Of a stretch of 64,000 nt of DNA, positions 9,037 through 16,735 are shown piece by piece. Origin of the DNA: Thioalkalivibrio sp. AKL19 (lineage in GTDB: Bacteria; Pseudomonadota; Gammaproteobacteria; Ectothiorhodospirales; Ectothiorhodospiraceae); NCBI RefSeq assembly GCF_000420165.1, contig NZ_ATUK01000016.1, positions 1 through 64,000 on the forward strand. The letters are read 5' to 3'. The position numbers and the translations under genes are program-made. Within the stretch, counting starts at the first letter, position 1; every line of letters starts with the position of its first letter. Below the pieces are notes generated by a model. That model searched no databases, was not told the origin of the DNA, and worked only from the letters and a program-made list of their open reading frames with translations.

Positions 9037-9972
9037 ATGCTTAGTCCGTTACAGGTGATCGCGGTGGGTTTCGGTCCCGGCGCCGACAGCGGAGTCCGGG
9101 TCCTGGCCGAAGTCGATCGACTGCAAGGTCGAGGAGTGTTGCGCCTCATCGACATGCTCTTCGTTGCTAAGGACGAGGACGGCACGATCCAGCGCCTGGT
9201 CATCGGTGACGACGAGGACTTCGGCGTTCTCTTGGCGAGCATCATCCCACTCGACGGTGCCCATCACGTGAAAACCGCAGTGGGCGATGGCTCGTCGGGC
9301 TTCAATGCGGCGGACGCATGGGCACTGATCGAGTCCCTGTCGCCGGGGACGGCACTCGCATTCCTGCTCATTGAGCACAGTTGGGCGCAGCCACTGTTCG
9401 ACGTGATCGCCGAGACCGGTGGCACACTGTTGGGCGAAGGATTCCTCACGCCCGAAACCGGGCTGTTCGTCGGCTCTGAGGTCGCAGCGATGGAGCAGGC
9501 AGCGACGGAGATTGCGGCAGCGCAGGCCGCCGAAGCCCACGCATTGCTCTCGGCCTTGGCGGCACAGACCCATGCAGCTGAGTCGATCGCAGCCTCCGAA
9601 GCGATCGGCGGTGCCGCTGCCGCTCGCGCCATACAGGCGCTGATCACTGCAGGGCTTGTGGAGGAAGCAGCCGCCCACGAGGCCGTCGACGCCTTGATCG
9701 AGGCCGGCCTCATCGCCGCCGCTGCCCACGAAGCAGCCGCCGAGGCTGTGTCAGAAGGTGCCGCCACCATCAAAGCAGCATCGATTACCATGGCTCAGGC
9801 ACTGGTCCTGCGCTACTTGCCCACTCAGTTGACCTTCGCGGTCATCGCCGAGAAACTCGGCATCTCACGGGCAGCCGCGAAGCAACGAGCAGAGCGCGCC
9901 TACAAGAAGCTCGGGGTCCACAGCCGCGCCGAGGCAGTCGCCCGGGCCCGCGCACTAGGCCTCATCGACTGA
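9037..9972 (+). CDS. DUF6325-like protein with C-terminal LuxR-type helix-turn-helix
   Basis: A 311-residue protein of unusual layout. The first 130 residues (VIAVGFGPG, GRGVLRLIDMLFVAKDEDGTIQRL, ALIESLSPGTALAFLLIEHSWA) resemble the DUF6325/DUF1269-type domain common in actinobacteria. Residues about 155-250 are Ala/Glu/His-rich helices (VAAMEQAATEIAAAQAAEAH and similar), probably coiled coil. The last 60 residues form a LuxR/GerE-like helix-turn-helix (ALVLRYLPTQLTFAVIAEKL, KQRAERAYKKLGVHSRAEAV). A transcription regulator sensing an unknown signal is likely; membrane insertion is not evident. It is bracketed by IS3 debris, which suggests horizontal acquisition. The ribosome site before 9037 is weak. 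Confidence 0.65.
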   Translation: MLSPLQVIAVGFGPGADSGVRVLAEVDRLQGRGVLRLIDMLFVAKDEDGTIQRLVIGDDEDFGVLLASIIPLDGAHHVKTAVGDGSSGFNAADAWALIESLSPGTALAFLLIEHSWAQPLFDVIAETGGTLLGEGFLTPETGLFVGSEVAAMEQAATEIAAAQAAEAHALLSALAAQTHAAESIAASEAIGGAAAARAIQALITAGLVEEAAAHEAVDALIEAGLIAAAAHEAAAEAVSEGAATIKAASITMAQALVLRYLPTQLTFAVIAEKLGISRAAAKQRAERAYKKLGVHSRAEAVARARALGLID

Positions 9973-10243
9973 CCGACAAGCCCGCTTGCCGGCGCAACTT
10001 CCCGTTCGCCCCCGAATGACTGCTTACTGTACAGCGCCCATGCTACCAATGGCCTCATGCTTCGAGCTTGCCTGGCTCATCGCGCTTTTCGTCCTTTGAA
10101 GGATTAGCGGCTCTGTTGCACAAAACGGTTGAAGGTCGGGGTTCCCCTTCCCCGGGCAGACAAATCCCACTGTCGCCTTCCCGTAAATTCGGTCCATTGA
10201 AAACTGGAGGTTTCCGGGCACACTAGAGCCAAAGGAGGCCGAG

Positions 10244-10324
10244 ATGCGCAAGAGTCGGTTTACGGAAAGCCAGATTGTTCAGACGCTGAAGCAAGTCGAG
10301 GGCGGCCGGAAGGTGAAGGACTAA
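10244..10324 (+). pseudogene. IS3-family OrfA, N-terminal stub
   Basis: After AAAGGAGG the frame reads MRKSRFTESQIVQTLKQVEG, then GRKVKD, then stop. The first part is the conserved start of IS3-group OrfA (MKKSRFTEEQI...LK....G). Only 26 codons remain, and the sequence then changes into the region beside the integrase. The stretch 9973-10394 otherwise shows no gene. It contains ggctctgttgcacaaa at 10108, which looks like the end of an unrelated insertion element. Confidence 0.6.
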
Positions 10325-10394
10325 AGTGGACCGGGATGCCCGAGGCGATGTTCACGTTCAGGGTCTCGACGTCGATTCTCTTTGCGCAGGCCTG

Positions 10395-11633
10395 TCAGGC
10401 CCGAGCATCTTCGATGCTGGTAACGGTGGCCCCGTCTGGCGTCCCTTCGCGCAGAAACCGCGCCCAATCCGCCATTAGTCGCGCCCGCTGAGGTAACAAC
10501 TCATCGCGGGCATAGGCCGCTCGGGTGGCATCGCTGTTGACGTGTGCCAGCGCTAATTCGCTCACCTCATCGGCGTAGGTGGTGCAGGAGCGGGCCCAGT
10601 CCTTGAACGTCGATCGAAATCCGTGCGGTACCGCGTCCACCTGCATGCGTTTGCAGACGGCGCTGATACTCATATCGGACAGCGCACCGCCTCGGGGTGC
10701 GGTGAATAGCAAATTGGAGTTCGCGAAGCGGGGCAGGCCTTCCAGCAGGGCCACGGCTTCATCGGACAACGGAACCCTGTGCTGTTTGCCCGCTTTGATC
10801 CGTTCAGCAGGCACTGTCCATGTTCGGGCGTCCAGATCGATTTCATCCCACGTTGCGCCGCGCACTTCACCCGATCGGGCGGTCGTCAGGATGGCGAATT
10901 CCAGCGCCCGTGCGCCCATGCCGGGCCGTTGGCGCAGCGCCTCCATGAATGCTGGGACATCGTTCCAGGGCAGGGCTCGGTAATGGTCGCGCTTGCGGAT
11001 CTTGCGCGGGGCAGGCAACGCAACCTCCAGGTTCCCTTTCCAGCGGGCCGGGTTGTCGCCTTCGCGATAACCGCTCACGGTGGCCCAGCTGAGCACCGAT
11101 TCAATGCGCTGGCGTATCCGGCTGGCCGTCTCGGTCTTTTCTTTCCAGATCGGGTCCAATACGGCTTTGACGTGCCCCAACTCGATAGCGGAGACCGGAA
11201 GTTTGCCCATCGTCGGGAAGGCGTAGTGCTCCAGCGAGCGAATCCAATCCTTGCGGTGCTTCAGGTTGCGGAACTCGTCTTGCTTCGCGGCATGGCATTG
11301 GTGGGCGGCTTCGGCGAAGGTGAGTCGCTTGGCTTCCTCGGCGCGCCTGGCGTCCTCTGCGGCCCTGCGTTCGACTACTGGATCGATCCCTCGCCACAGC
11401 TGATCCTTGAGCTCCCGAGCCCGCTCACGCGCTTGTGCGAGCATGACATCGGGGAATCCTCCAAGACCGAAGTTGCGACGTTTTCCGGCCACGCGCGCGC
11501 GTAACACCCATTGCCTCGATCCGGTGTCCGTCACCCGCAGCGTCAGGCCGGACACGCCGCCCACCGCATGGAAGCCTGGACGGTCGATCCGTTTGACCTC
11601 AATGGCGGTTAGCTCCTTCGCCTTCTTCGGCAC
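10395..11633 (-). CDS. P4-type tyrosine integrase (site-specific recombinase)
   Basis: A 412-residue phage-P4-type integrase with an N-terminal DUF4102 domain (KAKELTAIEVKRI, GLTLRVTDTGSRQWVLR, FGLGGFPDVML.QAR). A SAM-like core-binding domain follows, then the catalytic domain. The active-site residues can be seen in order: Arg in TTARSGEVRG, Lys in IKAGKQHRVPLS, His and Arg in HGFRSTFKDW, His in LALAHVN and Tyr in AAYARDELL. It therefore looks intact. I place the start at the GTG at 11633, which has GAGGG just upstream and gives the usual MPKKAKELT opening; a longer frame begins at a TTG at 11690. Such enzymes move islands into tRNA genes, but no tRNA or attachment repeat is visible next to it. 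Confidence 0.9.
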   Translation of the reverse strand: MPKKAKELTAIEVKRIDRPGFHAVGGVSGLTLRVTDTGSRQWVLRARVAGKRRNFGLGGFPDVMLAQARERARELKDQLWRGIDPVVERRAAEDARRAEEAKRLTFAEAAHQCHAAKQDEFRNLKHRKDWIRSLEHYAFPTMGKLPVSAIELGHVKAVLDPIWKEKTETASRIRQRIESVLSWATVSGYREGDNPARWKGNLEVALPAPRKIRKRDHYRALPWNDVPAFMEALRQRPGMGARALEFAILTTARSGEVRGATWDEIDLDARTWTVPAERIKAGKQHRVPLSDEAVALLEGLPRFANSNLLFTAPRGGALSDMSISAVCKRMQVDAVPHGFRSTFKDWARSCTTYADEVSELALAHVNSDATRAAYARDELLPQRARLMADWARFLREGTPDGATVTSIEDARA

Positions 11634-11842
11634 GTCGTCCCTCACAGAGTTATGTGGAGGCTTTTTGTGTAGTGCCTCCTGTATACCCAAAAAAGATGTT
11701 CTTGGATGCTACAGGTTGAGACGAAGTTCAACAAGGAGAGAACGGGGAGTCCGGACAAGGGCCGAAGAACCAGAGAGATAGAGAGGCTCTGTGAGACCTA
11801 CTGAAACACCGGGGCGGTGGTCCTCCGCTCCACCAAACACCG

Positions 11843-11870
11843 AAAAAGGCCTGCTGTCGCAGGCCTTTTT
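11843..11870. terminator. Bidirectional rho-independent terminator
   Basis: A 7-bp GC stem (ggcctgc / gcaggcc) with loop tgtc is flanked by five A on the left and five T on the right. It ends the GGDEF-EAL gene transcript on the minus strand. The stretch 11634-11881 has no gene. Confidence 0.85.
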
Positions 11871-11881
11871 CTTTTTGCGGG

Positions 11882-14335
11882 TTACGGGTTCGCTCGGCGC
11901 CGGGCGGGCGCGGCAGGGTGGCGGGCGAAGTGCTCGGGCGCATGTCGCCGGACGTGATCGGCGAGGGCATCGGCCGGTAAGGGCGGACTGCACAGATAGC
12001 CCTGCCAGGCGTCGCAGCCCTGGGAGGCGAGAAATCCGAGTTGTGGGGCGCTTTCCACCCCCTCGGCGAGGACGTCCAGTCCGAGGTTGTGGGCCATGCC
12101 GATGATGGTCACGGCCAGCTCGGCGTCGTTGCGGTCCTCGGGAAGGTCGCGCACGAAGGTCTGGTCGATCTTCAGGATGTCGATCGCGAATTCCTTCAGG
12201 TACGCCAGCGACGAATAGCCAGTGCCGAAGTCGTCGATGGCCAGTGCCACGCCCAGCTGCTTGAGCTGTTGCAGGGTGCCGCGGGTTGTGTCGGTTTGCT
12301 CCATCAGGGTGCTTTCGGTGAGTTCCAGGATCAGGCGCCGGGCCGGAAGGCCGGTCGTCTGGAGGACCTGGCGGACCTGCTGTTGCAGGCCTGGTGCGGC
12401 GACCTGGCGGGCCGAAAGGTTGACCGAGATCTCCAGCGGCGGGAGCCCGGCCCGGTCCCAGTCCACGACCTGGCGACAGGCTTCGTGCAGGACGAACGCG
12501 CCAACATCCGCGATCAGCCCGGTTTCCTCGGCCAGTGGGATGAACACGTTCGGCGCGATCAGACCGCGTTCCGGGTCGCGCCAGCGCACCAGTGCCTCGA
12601 CGCCGGTGATGGCCCCGGACGTTGTCTTGATCTGGGGCTGGTAGAACACCTCCAGTTCGCCCTGTGTCAGCGCGCGGCGCAGCCGGTTCTCGGTCTCCAG
12701 GCGCTGATTGGCGGCATCGGTGAGGGCGGTGCGGTAAAAACGGAAGGTGTTGCGCCCGGCGTCCTTGGCCTCGTACATCGCGGCGTCGGCCTGCGTAATC
12801 AGGTCGCCGGCCTCGGTGGCATCGTCGGGGAACAGGGCGATGCCGATGCTGGCGCCCACCTGGAGGTCGTTCCAGCCCCCGACCGCGAAGGGTTCGGCGA
12901 TCAGCGCCAGGAGCTGGCGGGCACGGGCCTCGAGTTCGCGGTGTTCGGCGACGTCGTCGATGATCGCGATGAACTCGTCCCCCCCGATGCGTGCAACGGT
13001 TCGGGCCTCGAAGCGCGTCGTGAGGCGCTCCCCCAGGATCTGCAGGAGGTCATCTCCCACGCGGTGACCCAGGCTGTCGTTGATGGTCTTGAAGCGGTCC
13101 AGGTCCACGAACAGGATCGCCAGTGGCCCCTTGCCATGGTGGGCTTGTTCCATGGCCTCGTTCAGCTGTTGCTGCAGCAGCGTACGGTTGGGCAGGCCGG
13201 TGAGCGGATCGTGTCCCGCCTGATAGGCCAGTTGAGCCTCGTGCGAGCGCAGGCGGGCCTCGGCCGCGCGGCGCTGTTCGACCTCCAGCGACAGACGGGT
13301 ATTGAGACGCCGGTAGTAGAGCGCCGCCAGGCCACTCAGCAGGAGCAGGCCGGCCAGCAGCCCGAGCAGGACCTCCGGGCGGGCCTCCCAGTAGGCGCGC
13401 AGGTCGATGACCACCGGACGGTCATACGGCGGGCGTCCCAGGTCCTCCAGCAAGGCATGCACGGAGGCGTAGGACAGCGGCGCCGACCAGCCGTGGTAGC
13501 CACCGGCGCGCGCCGCGGGATGGTCCGCGGGAAGGCTGAGCAGCGCGATACTGACGGCCTCGGCCAGGTGGTCCGGCGTGTGTTCGAGACGCGAGAACGG
13601 CCATTCCGGGTAGAGCCGGGTGGAGTGGGCAAACGGGAATCCCGCGATCTCCCGGGGTTCCAGCACCCGCAGGGTGTCGGGGGCCAGATTGCCCGAGCGC
13701 AGCTGTGCTTCGAGCACGCCCGTGCGCACGATACCGGCATCGGCCTGCCCGGCCAGCAGCCCTTCGAGTACCCGGTGGTGAGGCATGCCGGTGAAGTCCA
13801 GCGAGGTCAGGTCTTCCCGGGGGTCCACACCGGCGCTGCGCAGGGCCTCGTGGGCGGCCAGCCAGCCCCCCAGGGAGTCCTCGTTCACGGCGAGGAGGCG
13901 CTGGCCCCGCAGGTCGGCGAGCGACTGGAGATCCTCGCGCTCGTCGAGGACCAGGATGGTCCCGCCGAACTGGCGGATGGGCTGGCCCTGTTCCTCGACG
14001 ATCAGGGTCGCCAGGCGAGTGATGCCCTGTTCGGCCTCCAGGCGCACGTAGTGCCCCGTGTTGGTCAGCACAAGATCGATGTCCCCCGCGGCGACGGCCT
14101 GGTCGAGCTCCGGATAGTTCAGGGCGCGGATGCGGAACTCGGCCGCGTCGATCTGCGTGCTCAGATACGCGGCGGTGGGCTGCCACTGATTCGCGGTCTC
14201 TTCGGCATCGCGAAAGGCCAGCACGCCGATGGTGTATACGCTGGCGCCGTCACTATTTGCCGCCATTGCGGGGGCGGCAACGGACAGGCTGATCAGCAGG
14301 ATCAGCAGACGGGGCAAGGTGGATGGATGGCGCAT
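11882..14335 (-). CDS. GGDEF-EAL protein with periplasmic PhnD-like binding domain
   Basis: An 817-residue membrane-bound cyclic-di-GMP enzyme. In order: a signal peptide or first membrane helix (residues about 8-25), a periplasmic domain of the PhnD/phosphonate-binding type (YTIGVLAFRDAEE, DLVLTNTGHYVRLEAE, LRGQRLLAVNEDSLGGW, VLEGLLAGQADAGIVRTGVL), a membrane helix near residue 335, GGDEF near 448 (RIGGDEFIAI) and EAL near 578. The EAL domain keeps EAL, ELTES, IDDFGTGYSSL, KID and AEGVES, so phosphodiesterase activity is likely. GGDEF is intact, but I see no RxxD inhibitory site before it. The domain order suggests that a small periplasmic ligand tunes c-di-GMP turnover. Start 14335 gives the signal peptide; the frame extends 42 codons further upstream without one. 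Confidence 0.9.
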   Translation of the reverse strand: MRHPSTLPRLLILLISLSVAAPAMAANSDGASVYTIGVLAFRDAEETANQWQPTAAYLSTQIDAAEFRIRALNYPELDQAVAAGDIDLVLTNTGHYVRLEAEQGITRLATLIVEEQGQPIRQFGGTILVLDEREDLQSLADLRGQRLLAVNEDSLGGWLAAHEALRSAGVDPREDLTSLDFTGMPHHRVLEGLLAGQADAGIVRTGVLEAQLRSGNLAPDTLRVLEPREIAGFPFAHSTRLYPEWPFSRLEHTPDHLAEAVSIALLSLPADHPAARAGGYHGWSAPLSYASVHALLEDLGRPPYDRPVVIDLRAYWEARPEVLLGLLAGLLLLSGLAALYYRRLNTRLSLEVEQRRAAEARLRSHEAQLAYQAGHDPLTGLPNRTLLQQQLNEAMEQAHHGKGPLAILFVDLDRFKTINDSLGHRVGDDLLQILGERLTTRFEARTVARIGGDEFIAIIDDVAEHRELEARARQLLALIAEPFAVGGWNDLQVGASIGIALFPDDATEAGDLITQADAAMYEAKDAGRNTFRFYRTALTDAANQRLETENRLRRALTQGELEVFYQPQIKTTSGAITGVEALVRWRDPERGLIAPNVFIPLAEETGLIADVGAFVLHEACRQVVDWDRAGLPPLEISVNLSARQVAAPGLQQQVRQVLQTTGLPARRLILELTESTLMEQTDTTRGTLQQLKQLGVALAIDDFGTGYSSLAYLKEFAIDILKIDQTFVRDLPEDRNDAELAVTIIGMAHNLGLDVLAEGVESAPQLGFLASQGCDAWQGYLCSPPLPADALADHVRRHAPEHFARHPAAPARRRANP

Positions 14336-14462
14336 CGGCAAGAGCCTACTATGCGAAGGGACTTGCCGTACACGTTGGGGCGCGAACGGGCGCTGGGGTA
14401 CCGGCTCGCGGGAAGGGGCGGTCACGCGGCGCTTCTGGCCGCCGCGTGACCGATGGGGCACG

Positions 14463-14909
14463 CTACCAGCTCTTGTAGGGCAGGAACTTGCCGTTCCAGG
14501 TGATCTTCACACGGTCGCCCTTCGGGTCCTCGACCTTGTCGATGTCCATGGTGAAGTCGATGGCGCTCATGATGCCGTCACCGAACTTCTCGTGGATCAG
14601 CGCCTTCATGGTGTCGCCGTAGACGTTGATCGCCTCGTAGAAGCGGTAGATCACGGGGTCCGTCGGGATGGACTTGTCCCAGGTCTTGTGCGGGAAGGCC
14701 TGCAGCGCCTGCGAGACCTCGGGGCCGAGGCCGAGGAAGGTCGCCAGCTTGTCGGCCTGGTCGTCCTCCAGGTGGTTCATGCCGTAGCAGGCGGAGGTCA
14801 CGTAGACCTCGTGCAGCCCGGTGGCCTCGGCGATCGCGGCCCAGGTGGTTCCGCGGTTCTCCTTGGCCTCGAGGATGGTGGTGGTCATGGCGCTTTTGCT
14901 GAGACTCAT
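14463..14909 (-). CDS. cynS: Cyanate hydratase (cyanase)
   Basis: Cyanase catalyses bicarbonate-dependent decomposition of cyanate to ammonia and carbon dioxide in the cytoplasm. The 148-residue protein matches CynS along its length (E. coli 156 aa). It has an N-terminal helix-turn-helix-like region (TTWAAIAEATGLHEVYVTSACYG), then DPVIYRFYEAINVYGDTMKAL and HEKFGDGIMSAIDF. These hold the catalytic Arg and Glu (YRFYE) and the Ser in MSAIDF. It is the last gene of a minus-strand operon, 34 bases after an importer ATPase gene. That order supports import and breakdown of cyanate as a nitrogen source or for detoxification. Confidence 0.96.
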   Translation of the reverse strand: MSLSKSAMTTTILEAKENRGTTWAAIAEATGLHEVYVTSACYGMNHLEDDQADKLATFLGLGPEVSQALQAFPHKTWDKSIPTDPVIYRFYEAINVYGDTMKALIHEKFGDGIMSAIDFTMDIDKVEDPKGDRVKITWNGKFLPYKSW

Positions 14910-14943
14910 CTGAATGCTCCTTGAACGATGAAAAGGGTCGGGA

Positions 14944-15855
14944 TCAGACCGCGCGGACCATGCGCGGGCCGGGTTCCGGTTCGGCCTCCGACTTGGCCGG
15001 GTTGACGATGCGTGGGGTGTGACGCGGGTTGTCGCCGCGCGCGGCGGCCTCCTGGGCCTTGGCCGACATCACCTTGGCGCCCTCGACCAGGAAATCGACC
15101 AGGTGGTTGCGGATCGGGTAGTACGCCTCTTCCTGGTGGAGTGTGGCCCGGGTGCGCGGCCGGGGGATGTCGATCTTGACCGACTCGGCGACCTGGGCAT
15201 GCGGCCCGTTGGTCATCAGCAGCACGCGGTCGGCAAGCAGGATCGCCTCGTCCACGTCGTGGGTGATCATGAACACGGTCTGGTGGGTCTCCGACCAGAT
15301 CTTCAGCAGCTCCTCCTGGATGACCCCGCGGGTCAGGGCGTCCAGGGCTCCGAACGGCTCGTCCATCAGCAGCAGCTTGGGTTCGATGGCGAAGGCCCGG
15401 GCGATGCCGACGCGCTGGCGCATGCCGCCGGAGAGTTGCGCGGGCTTGCGGTCCATGGCGTGGTCCAGCCCGACCATGTGCAGGTAGCGCTCGGCGTGTT
15501 CCAGGCGTTTCGCCTTGCTCCAGTTCGGCCAGCGGGCGCGCACCGCGAACATCACGTTGTCGCGCGCCGACAGCCAGGGCAGCAGGCTGTGGTTCTGGAA
15601 GATCACGCCCTGGTCGAGGCTGGGGCCGGTGATCTCCTTGTTGTCCATGATCACGTTGCCGTCGGTGGGCGTGGCCAGTCCGGCGAGCACGTTGAGGATG
15701 GTGGACTTGCCGCAGCCGGAATGCCCGATCAAACAGACGAATTCGCCCTTGTTGATGGTCACGTCCACGCCCTCGAACACGGTCATCAGGTCGCTGGAAT
15801 CGGGCTGCGGGAAGCGCTGGCTCAGGTTCTCGATCTCGAGGAATCCCTTGCTCAT
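14944..15855 (-). CDS. ABC importer ATPase, nitrate/cyanate/taurine type (first system)
   Basis: The cytoplasmic ATPase subunit (303 aa) of a NrtD/CynD/TauB-type importer. Visible motifs: Walker A GHSGCGKST, Q-loop in VIFQNHSLLPW, signature LSGGMRQRV, Walker B LLLMDEPFGALD and the switch His in MITHDVDEA. A Glu/Pro-rich C-terminal tail of about 40 residues follows the domain. The start at 15855 has AAGGAG upstream; a longer frame from 15930 would overlap the permease gene. It lies 28 bases downstream of its permease and 34 bases upstream of cynS. Cyanate is the obvious substrate candidate, but this family also carries nitrate and sulfonates. Confidence 0.9.
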   Translation of the reverse strand: MSKGFLEIENLSQRFPQPDSSDLMTVFEGVDVTINKGEFVCLIGHSGCGKSTILNVLAGLATPTDGNVIMDNKEITGPSLDQGVIFQNHSLLPWLSARDNVMFAVRARWPNWSKAKRLEHAERYLHMVGLDHAMDRKPAQLSGGMRQRVGIARAFAIEPKLLLMDEPFGALDALTRGVIQEELLKIWSETHQTVFMITHDVDEAILLADRVLLMTNGPHAQVAESVKIDIPRPRTRATLHQEEAYYPIRNHLVDFLVEGAKVMSAKAQEAAARGDNPRHTPRIVNPAKSEAEPEPGPRMVRAV

Positions 15856-15883
15856 GTTTGGTCTCCTTTGGGGCTGCGCCGAC

Positions 15884-16732
15884 TCAGTCGGCGTAGCGCA
15901 CGAATTTGGTGGCCTGGGCGAGGGAGGCATCCAGCAGGAAGCCGACGATGCCGATCATGATGATCGCGAAGATCACGCTGGCGAGATCGAGGTTGTTCCA
16001 CTCGTTCCAGATGTAGTAGCCGATGCCGGTGCCGCCCACGAGCATCTCGGCGGCGACGATGACCAGCCAGGCGATGCCGATGGAGATGCGCATGCCGGTG
16101 AGGATGGTCGGGGCCGCGGCGGGCAGGATCACGGTGAACGCGGTGCGCAGGTTCGACAGTTGGTGGGTCTTGGCTACGTTCAGCCAGTCATTGCGCACCG
16201 AGGCCACGCCGTAGGCGGTGTTCACCAGCATCGGCCAGATCGAGCAGATGAAGATCACGAAGATCGCCGACATGTTCGAGTCGCGGATCACGAACAGGGC
16301 GAGCGGCATCCAGGCCAGGGGCGAGATCGGCTTGAGGATCTGGATGTACGGATCGAACGCCTTGTTCAGCAGCGGCGACATGCCAATCACGAAGCCGAGC
16401 GGGATGGCGATCAGCGCGGCCAGGGCAAAGCCCAGCAGGACCCGGTAGATCGAGTAGGCCAGCTGGATGCCGATCCCCTTGTCGTTCGGGCCCGCGTCGT
16501 AGAACGGGTTGCTCAGTTCGCCGAAGGCGTGGCTGAACACCTGGGTGGGGGCCGGGATGCCGCTGCTGGAACTGCGATCGGCCCCGCCCCCCATCAGCTG
16601 TTCGTACTCGCTCAACTCGCCCTGCTGGGGTGCGATGACCTCCGGGGCGGTGGCCAGCTGCCACACGCCCAGGAAGACCACGAGCATCACCAGCGAGAGG
16701 ACGGTCGCCCGGAAGTTGAGATTGCTCAACAT
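15884..16732 (-). CDS. ABC importer permease, nitrate/cyanate type (first system)
   Basis: Inner-membrane permease (282 aa) of the binding-protein-dependent family used for nitrate, cyanate and sulfonates. About six hydrophobic segments are visible, beginning with VLSLVMLVVFLGVWQLAT. The EAA-type coupling loop lies in the central part (NVAKTHQLSNLRTAFTVILP, then AAAPTILTGMRISIGIAW). An insert between the first two membrane segments (residues about 35-85, Ser- and Gly-rich) would be periplasmic and is typical of the NrtB/CynB branch. The gene lies three bases after its binding protein and 28 bases before its ATPase, so the three are one transcript. Confidence 0.9.
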   Translation of the reverse strand: MLSNLNFRATVLSLVMLVVFLGVWQLATAPEVIAPQQGELSEYEQLMGGGADRSSSSGIPAPTQVFSHAFGELSNPFYDAGPNDKGIGIQLAYSIYRVLLGFALAALIAIPLGFVIGMSPLLNKAFDPYIQILKPISPLAWMPLALFVIRDSNMSAIFVIFICSIWPMLVNTAYGVASVRNDWLNVAKTHQLSNLRTAFTVILPAAAPTILTGMRISIGIAWLVIVAAEMLVGGTGIGYYIWNEWNNLDLASVIFAIIMIGIVGFLLDASLAQATKFVRYAD

Positions 16733-16735
16733 GGC

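Noticed and set aside
11806-11836. Sequence ending ccgctccacca just before a terminator, resembling a tRNA or tmRNA 3' end and a possible integrase target
   Set aside because: No T-loop (ttcraat), no acceptor partner and no cloverleaf upstream; the match is limited to the CCACCA end.
12041-14449. An 802-codon plus-strand frame opposite the GGDEF-EAL gene
   Set aside because: It lies entirely over a gene with clear GGDEF and EAL motifs; the translation shows no domain.
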